DNA of 64,000 nt from Enterobacter cancerogenus (GTDB lineage Bacteria; Pseudomonadota; Gammaproteobacteria; Enterobacterales; Enterobacteriaceae). Below are positions 49,593 through 64,000 of the stretch, piece by piece. The position numbers and the translations under genes were made by a program. Positions within the stretch are counted from its first letter, which is position 1. The number at the start of each line of letters is the position of its first letter. The stretch covers positions 2,356,001-2,420,000 of the forward strand of contig NZ_CP077290.1 in the NCBI RefSeq assembly GCF_019047785.1, read 5' to 3'. The notes under the pieces are model-generated. The model did not search any database. It saw nothing but the letters and a program-made list of their open reading frames with translations, and had not been told where the DNA came from.

Positions 49593-52500
49593 TCAGTCTG
49601 CGTCGTAGCCCAAATTAGGGGCTAACCAGCGCTCCACTTCCGACACGCTCATCCCTTTGCGCAGGGCGTAGTCTTCTACCTGATCGCGCTGAAGCTGTGC
49701 CACCGCAAAGTATTTGCTGTCCGGATGGCTAAAGTACCAGCCGGAGACAGACGCGCCCGGCCACATGGCGAAGGACTCGGTGAGCTTCATCCCGGTATGC
49801 GCCACCACGTCCAGCAGTTTCCAGATCGTCCCCTTCTCGGTGTGCTCCGGGCAGGCAGGATAGCCTGGTGCCGGACGAATGCCCTGATAGTTTTCGCGGA
49901 TCAGCTCTTCGTTGCTCAGGTTTTCATTCGCCGCGTAGCCCCAGTGCACCTTGCGCACGCGCTCGTGCAGATATTCGGCGAAGGCTTCCGCCAGACGGTC
50001 GGCAATCGCTTTGATCATGATTTTATTGTAATCATCATGCTGCGCGTCGAACGCCTCTGCCAGCGCGTCCTCTTCCAGCCCACCGGTCACGGCAAACGCG
50101 CCGATATAGTCGGCTTTACCGCTTAACTTCGGTGCGACGAAATCCGCCAGGCAGTAGTTGGCAAAGCCCACTTTCTCCGTTTGCTGGCGCAGGTGATGGC
50201 TCACCGCCAGCACGTGGGTGCGGGTTTCATCGCGATAAATTTCGATATCGTCCCCCACGCGGTTCGCCGGGAACAGGCCCACCACGCCGCGCGGGTTGAG
50301 CGTTTTCTCCGCGCTCAGCCTGTCGAGCATGTCGTTGGCATCGTTAAACAGACGTTTTGCCTCTTCGCCCACCACCTCATCTTCCAAAATGCGCGGGTAT
50401 TTGCCTGCCAGCGACCAGGTCATAAAGAACGGCGTCCAGTCGATGTAGTTGCGCAGCGTTTCAATGCTGGCAGTGACGTCCTGCACGCCCAGACGATGCG
50501 CTACCGGCGGCGTATAGGCTGACCAGTCGAATGCCAGATCGTTTTCACGCGCCGCCTGAAGCGAGACCGGTGGCGTGCGCGGTTTCTTGCGCCCGTGCTG
50601 GATGCGCACGGTTTCGTACTCTTTTCGGGTACGCGCCACGAACTCATCGCGCTGGGTGTCGGACAGTAGCGCGGACACCACGCCCACGGTGCGCGAGGCG
50701 TTCTGCACGTACACCGTCGGCCCGCTGTAGTTCTGTTCGATTTTCACCGCCGTGTGCGCTTTTGAGGTGGTCGCCCCGCCGATCAGCAACGGAATAGTAA
50801 AGCCCTGACGCTCCATCTCTTTGGCAACAAAGACCATCTCGTCCAGCGACGGGGTAATCAGCCCGGAGAGGCCAATCAGGTCGGCGTTCACTTCCCGCGC
50901 GGTTTTGAGGATTTTATCCGCCGGGACCATCACGCCAAGGTCGATAATCTCGTAGTTGTTACACTGCAAAACCACGCCGACGATATTCTTGCCGATGTCG
51001 TGCACGTCGCCCTTGACGGTGGCGATCACCATCTTGCCGTTGCTGGAGCCTTTCTCTTTGCTGGCTTCGATGTACGGCTCAAGGTAGGCCACCGCCTGTT
51101 TCATCACGCGTGCGGACTTCACCACCTGCGGCAGGAACATTTTGCCTTCGCCAAACAGGTCGCCGACCACGTTCATGCCGTCCATCAGCGGGCCTTCAAT
51201 CACTTCTATCGGGCGCGTTGCCTGCTGGCGGGCCTCTTCGGTGTCGAATTCAATAAATTCGGTGATGCCTTTAACCAGCGAATACTCCAGACGCTTTTTC
51301 ACGTCCCAGGCGCGCCACTCGGCCTGCTGAACGTTTACCGCCTCATCGGATTTACTGCCGCGGTATTTCTCAGCCAGATCCAGCATGCGTTCGGTAGCGT
51401 CGTCGCGACGGTTAAGGATCACATCCTCCACCGCGTCGCGCAGTTCGGCGGGCAGGTCGTCATAAATGGCCAGTTGCCCGGCGTTGACGATGCCCATGTC
51501 CATCCCGTTACGGATGGCGTAGTAAAGGAACACGGCGTGGATCGCCTCGCGTACCGGGTCGTTACCGCGAAACGAGAACGAGACGTTGGAGACGCCGCCT
51601 GAGATCAGCGCGTGCGGCAGCTCGCGTTTGATGTCTTCGCACGCGCCGATAAAGTCCTGCGCGTAGTTATTATGTTCTTCAATGCCGGTTGCCACGGCGA
51701 AGATGTTCGGGTCGAAGATGATGTCTTCCGGCGGGAAGCCCACCTCTTCGGTCAAAATTTTGTACGCGCGGCGGCAGATCTCAATTTTGCGCTCGCGGGT
51801 ATCGGCCTGGCCGACTTCGTCAAAGGCCATCACCACCACGGCGGCGCCGTAGCGACGTACCTGCTTCGCATGATGGATAAAACTCTCGACGCCCTCTTTC
51901 ATCGAAATCGAGTTAACGATGCCTTTGCCCTGAATACACTTCAGCCCTTTTTCGATGACGTCCCATTTGGAGGAGTCGATCATGATCGGCACGCGGGCGA
52001 TGTCCGGCTCACCGGCGATCAGGTTCAGGAAACGCACCATCGCCGCTTCGGCGTCGAGCATCCCCTCATCCATGTTGATATCGATAATCTGCGCGCCGCT
52101 CTCCACCTGCTGACGCGCCACGTCCAGCGCTTCGCTGTATTTCTCTTCTTTAATCAGCCGTTTGAACTTTGCAGAACCGGTCACGTTAGTACGCTCGCCC
52201 ACGTTCACAAACAGGCTTTCATCGCCAATGGTTAACGGCTCAAGACCGGAGAGACGGCAGGCAACCGGAAGCTCAGGCAGCTTACGCGGCGGTAGCCCTG
52301 CCACCGCGTTACTCATGGCGGCGATGTGCGCCGGCGTGGTGCCGCAGCAGCCGCCAACGATGTTCAGGAAGCCAGACTCGGCCCACTCGCGGATTTGCGC
52401 CGCCATGGTGTCCGCATCCAGATCGTATTCGCCAAAGGCGTTTGGCAGCCCGGCGTTCGGGTGCGCGGTGACGTAGCACTCCGCGATGCGGGACAACTCC

Positions 52501-53276
52501 TGCACATACTGGCGCAGTTCGTCTGGCCCCAGCGCGCAGTTCAGGCCGAAGGTGAGCGCGTCGGCATGGCGCAAAGAGTTGTAAAACGCCTCCGTCGTCT
52601 GGCCGGAGAGCGTGCGCCCGGAGGCGTCGGTGATGGTGCCGGAAATCATGATCGGCAGGTCCACGCCCAGCGCCTCGAACTCCGCTTTCACCGCGTAGAT
52701 GGCGGCCTTGGCGTTAAGGGTGTCGAATACCGTTTCAATCAGGATCAGGTCGGACCCGCCTTCCACCAGCGCTTTGGTCGATTCCCGGTAGGCGACCACC
52801 AGCTGGTCAAAAGTGATATTACGAAACGCCGGATCGTTCACGTCCGGTGAGATCGACGCGGTGCGGTTCGTCGGGCCAAGCACACCGGCAACGTAGCGCG
52901 GTTTGTCCGGCGTGCGGGCGGTCCATTCATCGGCGCAGGCGCGCGCCAGCTTTGCCGCCTCGAAGTTGATCTCCGCCGACAGGGATTCCATCTGGTAATC
53001 CGCCATGGCGATGGTTGTCGAGTTAAAGGTGTTGGTTTCAACGATATCGGCACCCGCCTCAAAGTAGGCGTTGTGGATATCGGCAATCACCTGCGGTTTG
53101 CTTAACACCAGCAGGTCATTGTTGCCTTTGAGATCGCATGGCCAGTCGGCAAAGCGTTCGCCGCGGAAATCGTCTTCACTGAGGCGATAGCCCTGGATCA
53201 TGGTGCCCATGCCGCCGTCCAGCACCAGAATTCGTTCATTTAACTGCGCACGCAGTTGCTCTACTTTGCTGCTCAC
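49593..53276 (-). CDS. metH: Cobalamin-dependent methionine synthase
   Basis: A 1227-residue enzyme that transfers the methyl group of methyltetrahydrofolate to homocysteine. GTG 53276 after GGAG gives the family start [28 protein letters not shown] and the exact E. coli length. Four modules are in order: homocysteine/Zn domain (FGLNCALGP and GGCCGTTP cysteines, to about 325), folate domain (about 355-650), cobalamin domain with the axial-His motif DVHDIGKN (about 757-764) and the SAM-dependent reactivation domain (about 900-1227, [15 protein letters not shown]). It shares an upstream gap with divergent iclR. Confidence 0.99.
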   Translation of the reverse strand: MSSKVEQLRAQLNERILVLDGGMGTMIQGYRLSEDDFRGERFADWPCDLKGNNDLLVLSKPQVIADIHNAYFEAGADIVETNTFNSTTIAMADYQMESLSAEINFEAAKLARACADEWTARTPDKPRYVAGVLGPTNRTASISPDVNDPAFRNITFDQLVVAYRESTKALVEGGSDLILIETVFDTLNAKAAIYAVKAEFEALGVDLPIMISGTITDASGRTLSGQTTEAFYNSLRHADALTFGLNCALGPDELRQYVQELSRIAECYVTAHPNAGLPNAFGEYDLDADTMAAQIREWAESGFLNIVGGCCGTTPAHIAAMSNAVAGLPPRKLPELPVACRLSGLEPLTIGDESLFVNVGERTNVTGSAKFKRLIKEEKYSEALDVARQQVESGAQIIDINMDEGMLDAEAAMVRFLNLIAGEPDIARVPIMIDSSKWDVIEKGLKCIQGKGIVNSISMKEGVESFIHHAKQVRRYGAAVVVMAFDEVGQADTRERKIEICRRAYKILTEEVGFPPEDIIFDPNIFAVATGIEEHNNYAQDFIGACEDIKRELPHALISGGVSNVSFSFRGNDPVREAIHAVFLYYAIRNGMDMGIVNAGQLAIYDDLPAELRDAVEDVILNRRDDATERMLDLAEKYRGSKSDEAVNVQQAEWRAWDVKKRLEYSLVKGITEFIEFDTEEARQQATRPIEVIEGPLMDGMNVVGDLFGEGKMFLPQVVKSARVMKQAVAYLEPYIEASKEKGSSNGKMVIATVKGDVHDIGKNIVGVVLQCNNYEIIDLGVMVPADKILKTAREVNADLIGLSGLITPSLDEMVFVAKEMERQGFTIPLLIGGATTSKAHTAVKIEQNYSGPTVYVQNASRTVGVVSALLSDTQRDEFVARTRKEYETVRIQHGRKKPRTPPVSLQAARENDLAFDWSAYTPPVAHRLGVQDVTASIETLRNYIDWTPFFMTWSLAGKYPRILEDEVVGEEAKRLFNDANDMLDRLSAEKTLNPRGVVGLFPANRVGDDIEIYRDETRTHVLAVSHHLRQQTEKVGFANYCLADFVAPKLSGKADYIGAFAVTGGLEEDALAEAFDAQHDDYNKIMIKAIADRLAEAFAEYLHERVRKVHWGYAANENLSNEELIRENYQGIRPAPGYPACPEHTEKGTIWKLLDVVAHTGMKLTESFAMWPGASVSGWYFSHPDSKYFAVAQLQRDQVEDYALRKGMSVSEVERWLAPNLGYDAD

Positions 53277-53430
53277 ACTTGCTCCCGACAACGCTCAACA
53301 TGGCCAAAAGGCTGCGGTCCATACTGGCATATTCTCGCAGGGCGGAAAAGTCACTCAGCGGTAACATGAGACATGTTCACCATCACTCCTCCGATCAGTC
53401 AGGATACGGTTGCAAATTCACCAAATAAAA

Positions 53431-53445
53431 CGAAAATGATTTCCA
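53431..53445. promoter_or_regulatory. IclR operator at iclR (autoregulation)
   Basis: CGAAAATGATTTCCA, read on the other strand, gives TGGAAATCATTTTCG, which fits the IclR consensus TGGAAATNATTTCCA at 12 of 15 positions. It lies 24 bases before the iclR ATG. IclR is known to repress its own gene in E. coli. Confidence 0.72.
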
Positions 53446-53468
53446 CGATACAGAAAAAGGAGTTGCCC

Positions 53469-54296
53469 ATGGTCGCGACCGTTCCCGCTAAACGCGGCAG
53501 AAAACCTGCTGCCACCCCCTCAGCGCAACCCGGCGGACAGGTTCAATCGCTGACGCGGGGTTTGAAGCTGCTGGAATGGATAGCCGATTCGCACGGCAGC
53601 GTGGCCCTCACGGAACTGGCGCAGCAGGCCGGGCTTCCCAACTCCACCACACACCGCCTGCTGACCACCATGCAGCAGCTGGGCTTCGTCCGCCAGGTCG
53701 GCGAGCTGGGGCACTGGGCGGTGGGCGCACATGCGTTTATCGTGGGGAGCAGCTTCCTGCAGAGCCGTAATCTGCTGGCGATTGTCCACCCTATTCTGCG
53801 CAAGCTGATGGAGGACTCCGGCGAGACGGTGAACCTGGCCGTGCTGGACCAGAGCGATCATCAGGCGGTCATTATCGACCAGGTCCAATGTACGCAGCTG
53901 ATGCGCATGTCCGCCCCGATTGGCGGCAAGCTGCCGATGCACGCCTCCGGCGCGGGAAAAGCATTTTTGTCGCAGCTCAGCGAAGAGCAGGTGACGGGGT
54001 TGCTGCACCGCAAAGGACTACACGCCTACACCCACGCCACCCTGGTTTCGCCGGTGCACCTGAAAGAAGATTTAGCCCTGACACGTAAGCGCGGCTATTC
54101 GTTTGATGACGAAGAGCACGCCCTGGGTCTGCGCTGCCTGGCGGCCTGTATTTTTGACGAGCATCGCGAGCCGTTCGCCGCCATTTCGATTTCCGGGCCG
54201 ATCTCACGCATGACCGACGACCGCGTAACGGAGCTGGGCGCGCTGGTGATTAAGGCGGCGAAAGAGGTGACGCTGGCGTACGGTGGGATCCGTTAA
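53469..54296 (+). CDS. iclR: Acetate operon repressor
   Basis: A 275-residue repressor of aceBAK and of its own gene. ATG 53469 follows AAGGAG at ideal spacing; an upstream in-frame ATG (53436) matches the longer form annotated in E. coli and overlaps the operator. The winged-helix domain is QSLTRGLKLLEWIADSHGSVALTELAQQAGLPNSTTHRLLTTMQQLGF (about 27-75). The effector domain (about 100-270) includes MSAPIGGKLPMHASGAGKAFL and DDEEHALGLRCLAACIFDEH, which bind glyoxylate and pyruvate. It is convergent with aceK. Confidence 0.98.
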   Translation: MVATVPAKRGRKPAATPSAQPGGQVQSLTRGLKLLEWIADSHGSVALTELAQQAGLPNSTTHRLLTTMQQLGFVRQVGELGHWAVGAHAFIVGSSFLQSRNLLAIVHPILRKLMEDSGETVNLAVLDQSDHQAVIIDQVQCTQLMRMSAPIGGKLPMHASGAGKAFLSQLSEEQVTGLLHRKGLHAYTHATLVSPVHLKEDLALTRKRGYSFDDEEHALGLRCLAACIFDEHREPFAAISISGPISRMTDDRVTELGALVIKAAKEVTLAYGGIR

Positions 54297-54302
54297 GATG
54301 GG

Positions 54303-56130
<1,828 letters not shown>

Positions 56131-56143
56131 TGAAGGGGAAATA

Positions 56144-57448
56144 TCAGAACTGGGCTTCTTCAGTTGAACCCGTTAACGCGGTGACGGAGGAGGTTCCGCC
56201 CTGGATAATGGTGGTGACGTTATCGAAGTAGCCGGTTCCCACCTCCTGCTGGTGCGACACAAAGGTATAGCCGTCTTTGCCGGCGGCGAACTCTGGCTGT
56301 TGTACCTTCTCAACATAGTGCTTCATGCCCTCGCCCTGCGCGTAAGCGTGCGCCAGGTCGAACATGTTGAACCACATGCTGTGGATCCCCGCCAGGGTGA
56401 TGAACTGGTATTTGTAGCCCATATCCGAGAGCTGCTGCTGGAAGCTGGCGATCGTCTCGTCGTCCAGTTTCTTCTGCCAGTTGAAGGACGGCGAGCAGTT
56501 GTAGGCCAGCAGTTTGCCCGGATATTTGGCATGGATGGCATCGGCAAAACGTTTAGCCAGCGCCAGGTCCGGCGTGGAGGTTTCACACCAGACAAGGTCT
56601 GCGTAAGGCGCATAGGCCAGGCCGCGGCTGATGGCCTGCTCTATACCCGCATGGGTGCGATAGAACCCTTCGCTGGTGCGCTCGCCGGTAATAAACTCGC
56701 TGTCGTACGGGTCACAGTCAGAGGTGATCAGATCAGCCGCGTCCGCATCGGTACGGGCGATCACCAGCGTGGGCACGCCAAGCACGTCGGCTGCCAGACG
56801 CGCTGCAACCAGCTTCTGAATCGCTTCCTGTGTCGGAACCAGCACCTTGCCGCCCATGTGCCCACACTTCTTCACCGACGCCAGCTGGTCTTCGAAGTGA
56901 ACGGCCGCTGCACCGGCTTCAATCATCGATTTCATCAGCTCGAATGCGTTGAGCACGCCGCCAAAACCGGCTTCTGCATCCGCAACGATCGGCAGGAAGT
57001 AGTCAACAAAGCGCGGATCGTTTGGCTCGATACCTGCCGCCCACTGGATCTGATCCGCACGGCGGAAGGTGTTGTTGATCCGATCAACCACCGACGGCAC
57101 GGAGTTCGCCGGGTAGAGCGACTGATCCGGATACATACTGGAGGCCAGGTTGGCATCTGCTGCAACCTGCCAGCCTGAAAGATAGATGGCTTCAATCCCG
57201 GCCTTCGCCTGCTGCAGCGCCTGCCCCCCGGTCAGCGCGCCCAGGCTGTTGATGTAGCCTTTTTTGGCACCGCCGTGCAGCAGTGCCCACATTTTTGCCG
57301 CACCATGCTGTGCGAGCGTGCATTCCGGGTTGACCGAGCCGCGTAATTTCACCACTTCCTCTGCGCTGTAGGGGCGACGGATGCCTTCCCAGCGCGGTTG
57401 TGTCCACTCTTTCTGTAACTCTTCGATCTGTTGGGTACGGGTTTTCAT
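56144..57448 (-). CDS. aceA: Isocitrate lyase
   Basis: A 434-residue enzyme that splits isocitrate into glyoxylate and succinate in the glyoxylate bypass. ATG 57448 gives [20 protein letters not shown] and the exact E. coli length; five residues upstream are unlikely. The catalytic loop [16 protein letters not shown] (Cys near 195), metal-site [11 protein letters not shown] and [12 protein letters not shown] are clear. It lies 31 bases after aceB in the operon. Confidence 0.99.
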   Translation of the reverse strand: MKTRTQQIEELQKEWTQPRWEGIRRPYSAEEVVKLRGSVNPECTLAQHGAAKMWALLHGGAKKGYINSLGALTGGQALQQAKAGIEAIYLSGWQVAADANLASSMYPDQSLYPANSVPSVVDRINNTFRRADQIQWAAGIEPNDPRFVDYFLPIVADAEAGFGGVLNAFELMKSMIEAGAAAVHFEDQLASVKKCGHMGGKVLVPTQEAIQKLVAARLAADVLGVPTLVIARTDADAADLITSDCDPYDSEFITGERTSEGFYRTHAGIEQAISRGLAYAPYADLVWCETSTPDLALAKRFADAIHAKYPGKLLAYNCSPSFNWQKKLDDETIASFQQQLSDMGYKYQFITLAGIHSMWFNMFDLAHAYAQGEGMKHYVEKVQQPEFAAGKDGYTFVSHQQEVGTGYFDNVTTIIQGGTSSVTALTGSTEEAQF

Positions 57449-57479
57449 GTGCAGATGCTCCATATTGTTATGTGGTGAA

Positions 57480-59081
57480 TTACGCCAGGAAGCGGTAGCC
57501 CGGCAGGGTAAGGAAGTCGATTAAGTCATCTGAAGTGGTGATTTGCTCCATCAGGCGGGCAGCCTCGTTAAAGCGTCCGCTGCTGAAGCGGTGCTCGCCC
57601 AGCTCGTCCTGGATCACCCGCATCTCCTCAGCCAGCATCTGGCGGAACAATTCTTTGGTGACGGGCTTACCGTTGCTGAGCGTTTTTTGGTGATGGATCC
57701 ACTGCCAGATAGAGGTGCGTGAGATCTCCGCCGTAGCCGCATCTTCCATCAGGCCGTAGATTGGGACGCAGCCGTTACCGGAGATCCACGCCTCGATGTA
57801 CTGCACGGCAACGCGAATATTGGCGCGCATGCCCTCTTCGGTGCGTTCGCCCTCGCACGGGGCGAGCAGCTGCTCTTCAGCCGTGGGAGCATCGTTTTCA
57901 CGGGTGACAAACAGCTGATTTTTGTTGTCGCCGAGCACGCGGTTAAATACCTCCATCGCCGTATCGGCCAGGCCCGGGTGGGCAATCCACGTACCGTCGT
58001 GGCCATTGAGGGCTTCCAGCTCTTTATCGGCTTTTACCTTGTTGAGCACCTGATTGTTGCGCTCAGGATCTTTGCTCGGGATAAACGCCGCCATACCGCC
58101 CATCGCAAAGGCGCCGCGCTTGTGGCAGGTCTTGATCAGCAGGCGCGAGTAGGCGCTCAGGAAGGGTTTATCCATGGTGACGACCTGACGATCCGGTAAC
58201 ACGCGGTCGGGATGGTTTTTCAGGGTTTTGATATAGCTGAAGATATAGTCCCAGCGCCCGCAGTTCAGGCCAACAATATGGTCACGCAGCGCGTGCAGGA
58301 TTTCATTCATCTGGAATACGGCAGGCAGCGTTTCGATCAGCAGCGTGGCTTTGATGGTGCCGCGAGGCAGGTCGAAGCGATCCTCCGCATAGCTGAACAC
58401 CTCACTCCACCAGGCGGCCTCCTGCCAGGCCTGCGTTTTCGGCAAATAGAAATAGGGGCCGCTGCCTTTCGCCAGCAGCTTTTTATGGTTGTGGAAGAAA
58501 TAGAATGCAAAATCGAACAGGCTGCCCGGGATGGCTTCTCCGCGCCAGGTAACATGCTTTTCAGGCAGGTGTAAACCGCGTACACGGCAGATCAGCACGG
58601 CTGGATCGGGTTTAAGCTGATAGATTTTCCCGGCTTCGGTGGTGTAACTGATGGTGCCATTCACGGCGTCGCGCAGGTTAATCTGCCCCTCGATCACCTT
58701 ACGCCAGTCGGGAGCCAGCGAGTCTTCAAAATCGGCCATAAACACTTTAACGTTGGCGTTCATGGCATTGATCACCATCTTGCGCTCGACCGGGCCGGTG
58801 ATCTCGACGCGACGATCCTGTAAGTCATCAGGGATACCGCGGATCGTCCACTCACCGCGACGAATGGAAGCAGTTTCCGAAATAAAACCAGGCAGCTTCC
58901 CGTTATCAATTTCCTGCTGCTGGTGAACGCGTGCCGCCAGCAGTTTATTACGCTGTGGCGCAAAGCGTGTCACCAACTCGGTCAGGAACTCGACGGCCTC
59001 CGGGGTCAAGATCTGCTGTTCCTGCTCACCCTGCGGCTGGTTAAAGGCCAGTTCATCGGCTGTGTTTACCTGCTCAGTCAT
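57480..59081 (-). CDS. aceB: Malate synthase A
   Basis: A 533-residue enzyme that condenses glyoxylate with acetyl-CoA to malate. ATG 59081 gives [25 protein letters not shown] and the exact E. coli length; upstream in-frame codons add 11 unsupported residues. The substrate-binding blocks [53 protein letters not shown] and [22 protein letters not shown] are present. It is first of aceBAK, controlled by IclR at upstream AT-rich sites. Confidence 0.99.
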   Translation of the reverse strand: MTEQVNTADELAFNQPQGEQEQQILTPEAVEFLTELVTRFAPQRNKLLAARVHQQQEIDNGKLPGFISETASIRRGEWTIRGIPDDLQDRRVEITGPVERKMVINAMNANVKVFMADFEDSLAPDWRKVIEGQINLRDAVNGTISYTTEAGKIYQLKPDPAVLICRVRGLHLPEKHVTWRGEAIPGSLFDFAFYFFHNHKKLLAKGSGPYFYLPKTQAWQEAAWWSEVFSYAEDRFDLPRGTIKATLLIETLPAVFQMNEILHALRDHIVGLNCGRWDYIFSYIKTLKNHPDRVLPDRQVVTMDKPFLSAYSRLLIKTCHKRGAFAMGGMAAFIPSKDPERNNQVLNKVKADKELEALNGHDGTWIAHPGLADTAMEVFNRVLGDNKNQLFVTRENDAPTAEEQLLAPCEGERTEEGMRANIRVAVQYIEAWISGNGCVPIYGLMEDAATAEISRTSIWQWIHHQKTLSNGKPVTKELFRQMLAEEMRVIQDELGEHRFSSGRFNEAARLMEQITTSDDLIDFLTLPGYRFLA

Positions 59082-59189
59082 CATTCTGCTCCTCATTAAA
59101 GATCCAAAAAACACACCCCCAATGCGAACGAAAGATCGTTGTGCGGTTTTCGCTCAGCAGAATTAAGACTATCTGTAATTTTTCTAAAA

Positions 59190-59205
59190 TCAAAAACAAT
59201 TTCCA
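59190..59205 (-). promoter_or_regulatory. Candidate IclR site upstream of aceB
   Basis: On the minus strand TGGAAATTGTTTTTGA (59205-59190) has a perfect TGGAAAT half-site of the IclR consensus in an AT-rich tract about 110 bases before aceB. A similar sequence occurs at the E. coli aceB promoter as I recall. Position and half-site only. Confidence 0.6.
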
Positions 59206-59283
59206 TTTTTAATTTTAAAGTTCTTTAACCACTTGATTAAATTGATATTAAAGTTTTATTTATAGATGGTTGGGATTTCGGAA

Positions 59284-59308
59284 ATAAAAAAGGCACCCGA
59301 AGGTGCCT
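59284..59308 (-). terminator. metA terminator
   Basis: On the minus strand AGGCACC-TTCG-GGTGCCT forms a perfect 7-bp stem with a UUCG tetraloop (59308-59291), followed by TTTTTTATT. It lies about 45 bases after the metA stop and also blocks read-through into aceB. Confidence 0.95.
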
Positions 59309-59352
59309 GATATGGACAGCTGAAACGCTTTAGGATCGTTTCAGGTAGCGGA

Positions 59353-60282
59353 TTACTCTAACGTCGGATTCATATGACGCAGATCGTATGGTGTGATCTG
59401 GTAGACGTAATAGTTGAGCCAGTTAGTGAACAGCAGATTTCCGTGGCTGCGCCAAGTCGCCCGGGGCGTGTTCTGCGGATCGTTTTTTGGGAAGTAGTTG
59501 TACGGGACATCCGGGTTAAGGCCCGCCTCGAGATCGCGGAAAAATTCAGATGCGAGGGTATCGGGATCGTATTCAGGATGGCCCGTGACAAAGGCGATAC
59601 GTTTGTCTTTACTGGCGAACAGGTACGCATCCCCGTTTTCCGTTTCAGCGAGGATCTCAAGATCGGTATAATCGCGGATCAGCTGCGCCGGGAAGTCTGC
59701 GTAACGGGAGTGCGGCGCGAGGAAAGAATCGTCAAAACCGCGCGTCAGCAGCGCATGAGGGTGCAGGATATGGTGTTCGTATACGCCAGAGAGTTTTTCG
59801 GTGCGGGTTTGTTTAGGAATACCGTAGAGGATATTCAGTGCAGCCTGAACCGCCCAACAGACGAAAAGCGTGGAGGTGACGTGATCTTTTGCCCACTCCA
59901 GCACCTGTTTGATCTGCGGCCAGTAGGCAACGTCATTGAACTCCACCAGACCCAGCGGCGCGCCGGTGACAATCAGCCCATCGAAGTTTTCATCGCGGAT
60001 ATCATCGAAGTTGCAGTAGAAGTTATTCAGATGCTCAGAAGGCGTGTTGCGCGACTCGCGGGCATCGATACGCAGCAGCTGGATATCAACCTGTAACGGA
60101 GAGTTGGAGAGCAGGCGCAGGAACTGGTTTTCTGTTTCAATCTTCTTTGGCATCAGATTGAGAATGAGCACCTTCAGCGGGCGAATTTCCTGACCTGTCG
60201 CGCGTGAAGCCGTCATGACAAAGACGTTCTCTTCACGTAAGAAATTGACGGCTGGTAGCTCGTCCTGCACCCGTATCGGCAT
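59353..60282 (-). CDS. metA: Homoserine O-succinyltransferase
   Basis: A 309-residue enzyme that activates homoserine with succinyl-CoA, the first committed step to methionine. The acyl-carrying cysteine is in [13 protein letters not shown] (about 142), the catalytic His and Glu in [12 protein letters not shown] (about 235-237), and [18 protein letters not shown] is conserved. Length equals E. coli MetA. Upstream lie Met-box-like repeats. It stands next to the 3' end of an rRNA operon. Confidence 0.99.
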   Translation of the reverse strand: MPIRVQDELPAVNFLREENVFVMTASRATGQEIRPLKVLILNLMPKKIETENQFLRLLSNSPLQVDIQLLRIDARESRNTPSEHLNNFYCNFDDIRDENFDGLIVTGAPLGLVEFNDVAYWPQIKQVLEWAKDHVTSTLFVCWAVQAALNILYGIPKQTRTEKLSGVYEHHILHPHALLTRGFDDSFLAPHSRYADFPAQLIRDYTDLEILAETENGDAYLFASKDKRIAFVTGHPEYDPDTLASEFFRDLEAGLNPDVPYNYFPKNDPQNTPRATWRSHGNLLFTNWLNYYVYQITPYDLRHMNPTLE

Positions 60283-60309
60283 ATCGTTGAATCCTCAAAG
60301 CATACGTAT

Positions 60310-60333
60310 AAACGTTTAGACATCCAGACAGCT
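60310..60333. promoter_or_regulatory. Candidate MetJ (Met box) array upstream of metA
   Basis: Adjacent 8-mers AGACATCC (60318-60325) and AGACAGCT (60326-60333) each match the MetJ consensus AGACGTCT at six of eight positions. A weaker 8-mer lies at 60310-60317. They lie about 30-50 bases before the metA ATG. MetJ repression of metA at tandem Met boxes is established in E. coli. Confidence 0.65.
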
Positions 60334-60415
60334 AACGATACCGAGATCCGGCCCGAATGTCGAGTCTGCAAGAGGAAGGTGAGAAAGTTTCACGGAGAGA
60401 AATAAAGCCAAAAGC

Positions 60416-60446
60416 AAAAAACCCCGCACCTTACGGTACGGGGTTC
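60416..60446 (-). terminator. rRNA operon terminator
   Basis: On the minus strand ACCCCG ... CGGGGT encloses TACCGTAAGGTG and is followed by six T. It lies 11 bases after the 5S 3' end and is the expected rrn T1-type terminator. Confidence 0.93.
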
Positions 60447-60456
60447 TTCTTGTTTG

Positions 60457-60576
60457 ATGCCTGGCAGTTCCCTACTCTCACATGGGGAGACCCCACACTA
60501 CCATCGGCGCTACGGCGTTTCACTTCTGAGTTCGGCATGGGGTCAGGTGGGACCACCGCGCTAAAGCCGCCAGGCA
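60457..60576 (-). rRNA. rrf: 5S ribosomal RNA
   Basis: 120 bases matching enteric 5S rRNA on the minus strand, from TGCCTGGCGG at 60576 to CTGCCAGGCAT at 60457. The terminal helix (TGCCTGGC with GCCAGGCA) and the loop GTCCCACCTGACCCCATGCCG are intact. Seventy bases separate it from 23S. Confidence 0.98.
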
Positions 60577-60646
60577 AATTCTGTTAATCTGTATCAAAGC
60601 TGAAATTTGATTGTCTGTCTCTTCGCCGAAACAGCTTCGGCGTTGT

Positions 60647-63552
<2,906 letters not shown>

Positions 63553-63750
63553 TCACAACCCGAAGATGTTTCACTTCTGATTGCGAAAATTTGAGAGACT
63601 CGAACACACATAACATGTGTGTCGTTTCAATTTTCAGCTTGATCCAGATTTTTAAAGAGCAAAATTTCACAATGCACTTCGCAGTACATTTTGAAATTTA
63701 TCATTCATCAGACAATCTGTGTGAGCACTACAAAGGCAGGTTCTTTAAGG
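63553..63750 (-). other. 16S-23S spacer without a tRNA gene
   Basis: Only 198 bases lie between the 16S 3' end and the 23S 5' end. Read on the minus strand it contains CTTAAAGAA, a GTGCTCACACAGATTGTCTGATGA segment and the boxA, but no tRNA-Glu, tRNA-Ile or tRNA-Ala sequence such as a GGTTCGAATCC T-loop. Inverted pieces flank it that would pair with the 23S ends for RNase III processing. Confidence 0.85.
63653..63661 (-). promoter_or_regulatory. Spacer boxA antitermination site
   Basis: TGCTCTTTA on the minus strand matches the rrn boxA consensus and lies between 16S and 23S, where a spacer boxA is expected to load NusB/NusE antitermination factors. Confidence 0.85.

Positions 63751-64000
<250 letters not shown>

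Noticed and set aside
53276..53291. Longer MetH start MSGASVSSK
   Set aside because: It would use TTG; the GTG at 53276 has GGAG at good spacing and gives the standard 1227 residues.
63553..63750. tRNA gene in the rRNA spacer
   Set aside because: No T-loop GGTTCGAATCC-type sequence, no acceptor stem or CCA, and too little room with boxA and processing sequences.

Overview
This window is chromosomal DNA from an enteric gammaproteobacterium of the family Enterobacteriaceae. Enterobacter, or a close relative such as Lelliottia, is the likeliest genus. This rests on near-identity, recalled from memory, of most proteins to Escherichia coli counterparts (UvrA, LexA, PlsB, Pgi, MetH, AceA), on REP-type repeats with a gcccggtggcgct/accgggcctac core, and on gene order matching the inverted E. 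coli segment ssb-uvrA-aphA-tyrB-alr-dnaB-qor-dusA-zur-lexA-plsB-ubiCA-mal-pgi-lysC-metH-aceBAK-metA-rrn. No phage, insertion sequence or CRISPR array was seen.

Layout. 1-5.9 kb is accessory: the last codons of a FHIPEP-family (FlhA/SctV) export-gate gene, a secreted LprI-like protein, a small orphan protein, and three consecutive cyclic-di-GMP genes (one GGDEF, one degenerate EAL, one CSS-motif EAL). 5.9-11.1 kb holds ssb/uvrA with a shared LexA box, yjbR, yjbQ and an aphA whose C-terminus is frameshifted. 11.3-11.8 kb is a tandem array of a 90-bp hairpin-rich unit. 11.8-18.2 kb is tyrB, alr, dnaB, qor, pspG (sigma-54 promoter) and dusA. 18.3-21 kb is an islet between dusA and zur with a HicAB toxin-antitoxin pair, a TraF-like outer-membrane protein and a cupin. 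21-28.6 kb is zur, yjbJ, dinF-lexA (double SOS box), dgkA, plsB and ubiCA. 28.7-37 kb is the maltose regulon (malM-lamB-malK divergent from malEFG) and psiE. 37-40.9 kb is the yjbEFGH exopolysaccharide operon. 41-46.9 kb is pgi, lysC, panS, yjbD and rluF. 46.9-47.6 kb is a RelE/HigB-type toxin with an XRE antitoxin, where E. coli carries pepE. 47.7-60.3 kb is yjbB, metH, iclR, aceK-aceA-aceB and metA. From 60.4 kb to the end is an rRNA operon read on the minus strand (5S, 23S, spacer, 3' part of 16S).

Genes working together: ssb, uvrA, lexA and dinF form part of the SOS response. The mal genes build the maltoporin and ABC importer under MalT. The aceBAK operon encodes the glyoxylate bypass and its switch, with iclR, its repressor, alongside. 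metH and metA are methionine synthesis genes. The most notable oddities are a lysC leader in which no lysine riboswitch core is recognisable, a 16S-23S spacer with no tRNA, REP sequence used as coding sequence at the end of aceK, the c-di-GMP trio, the aphA frameshift, and the 90-bp tandem array. No wholly new system can be claimed from sequence alone.
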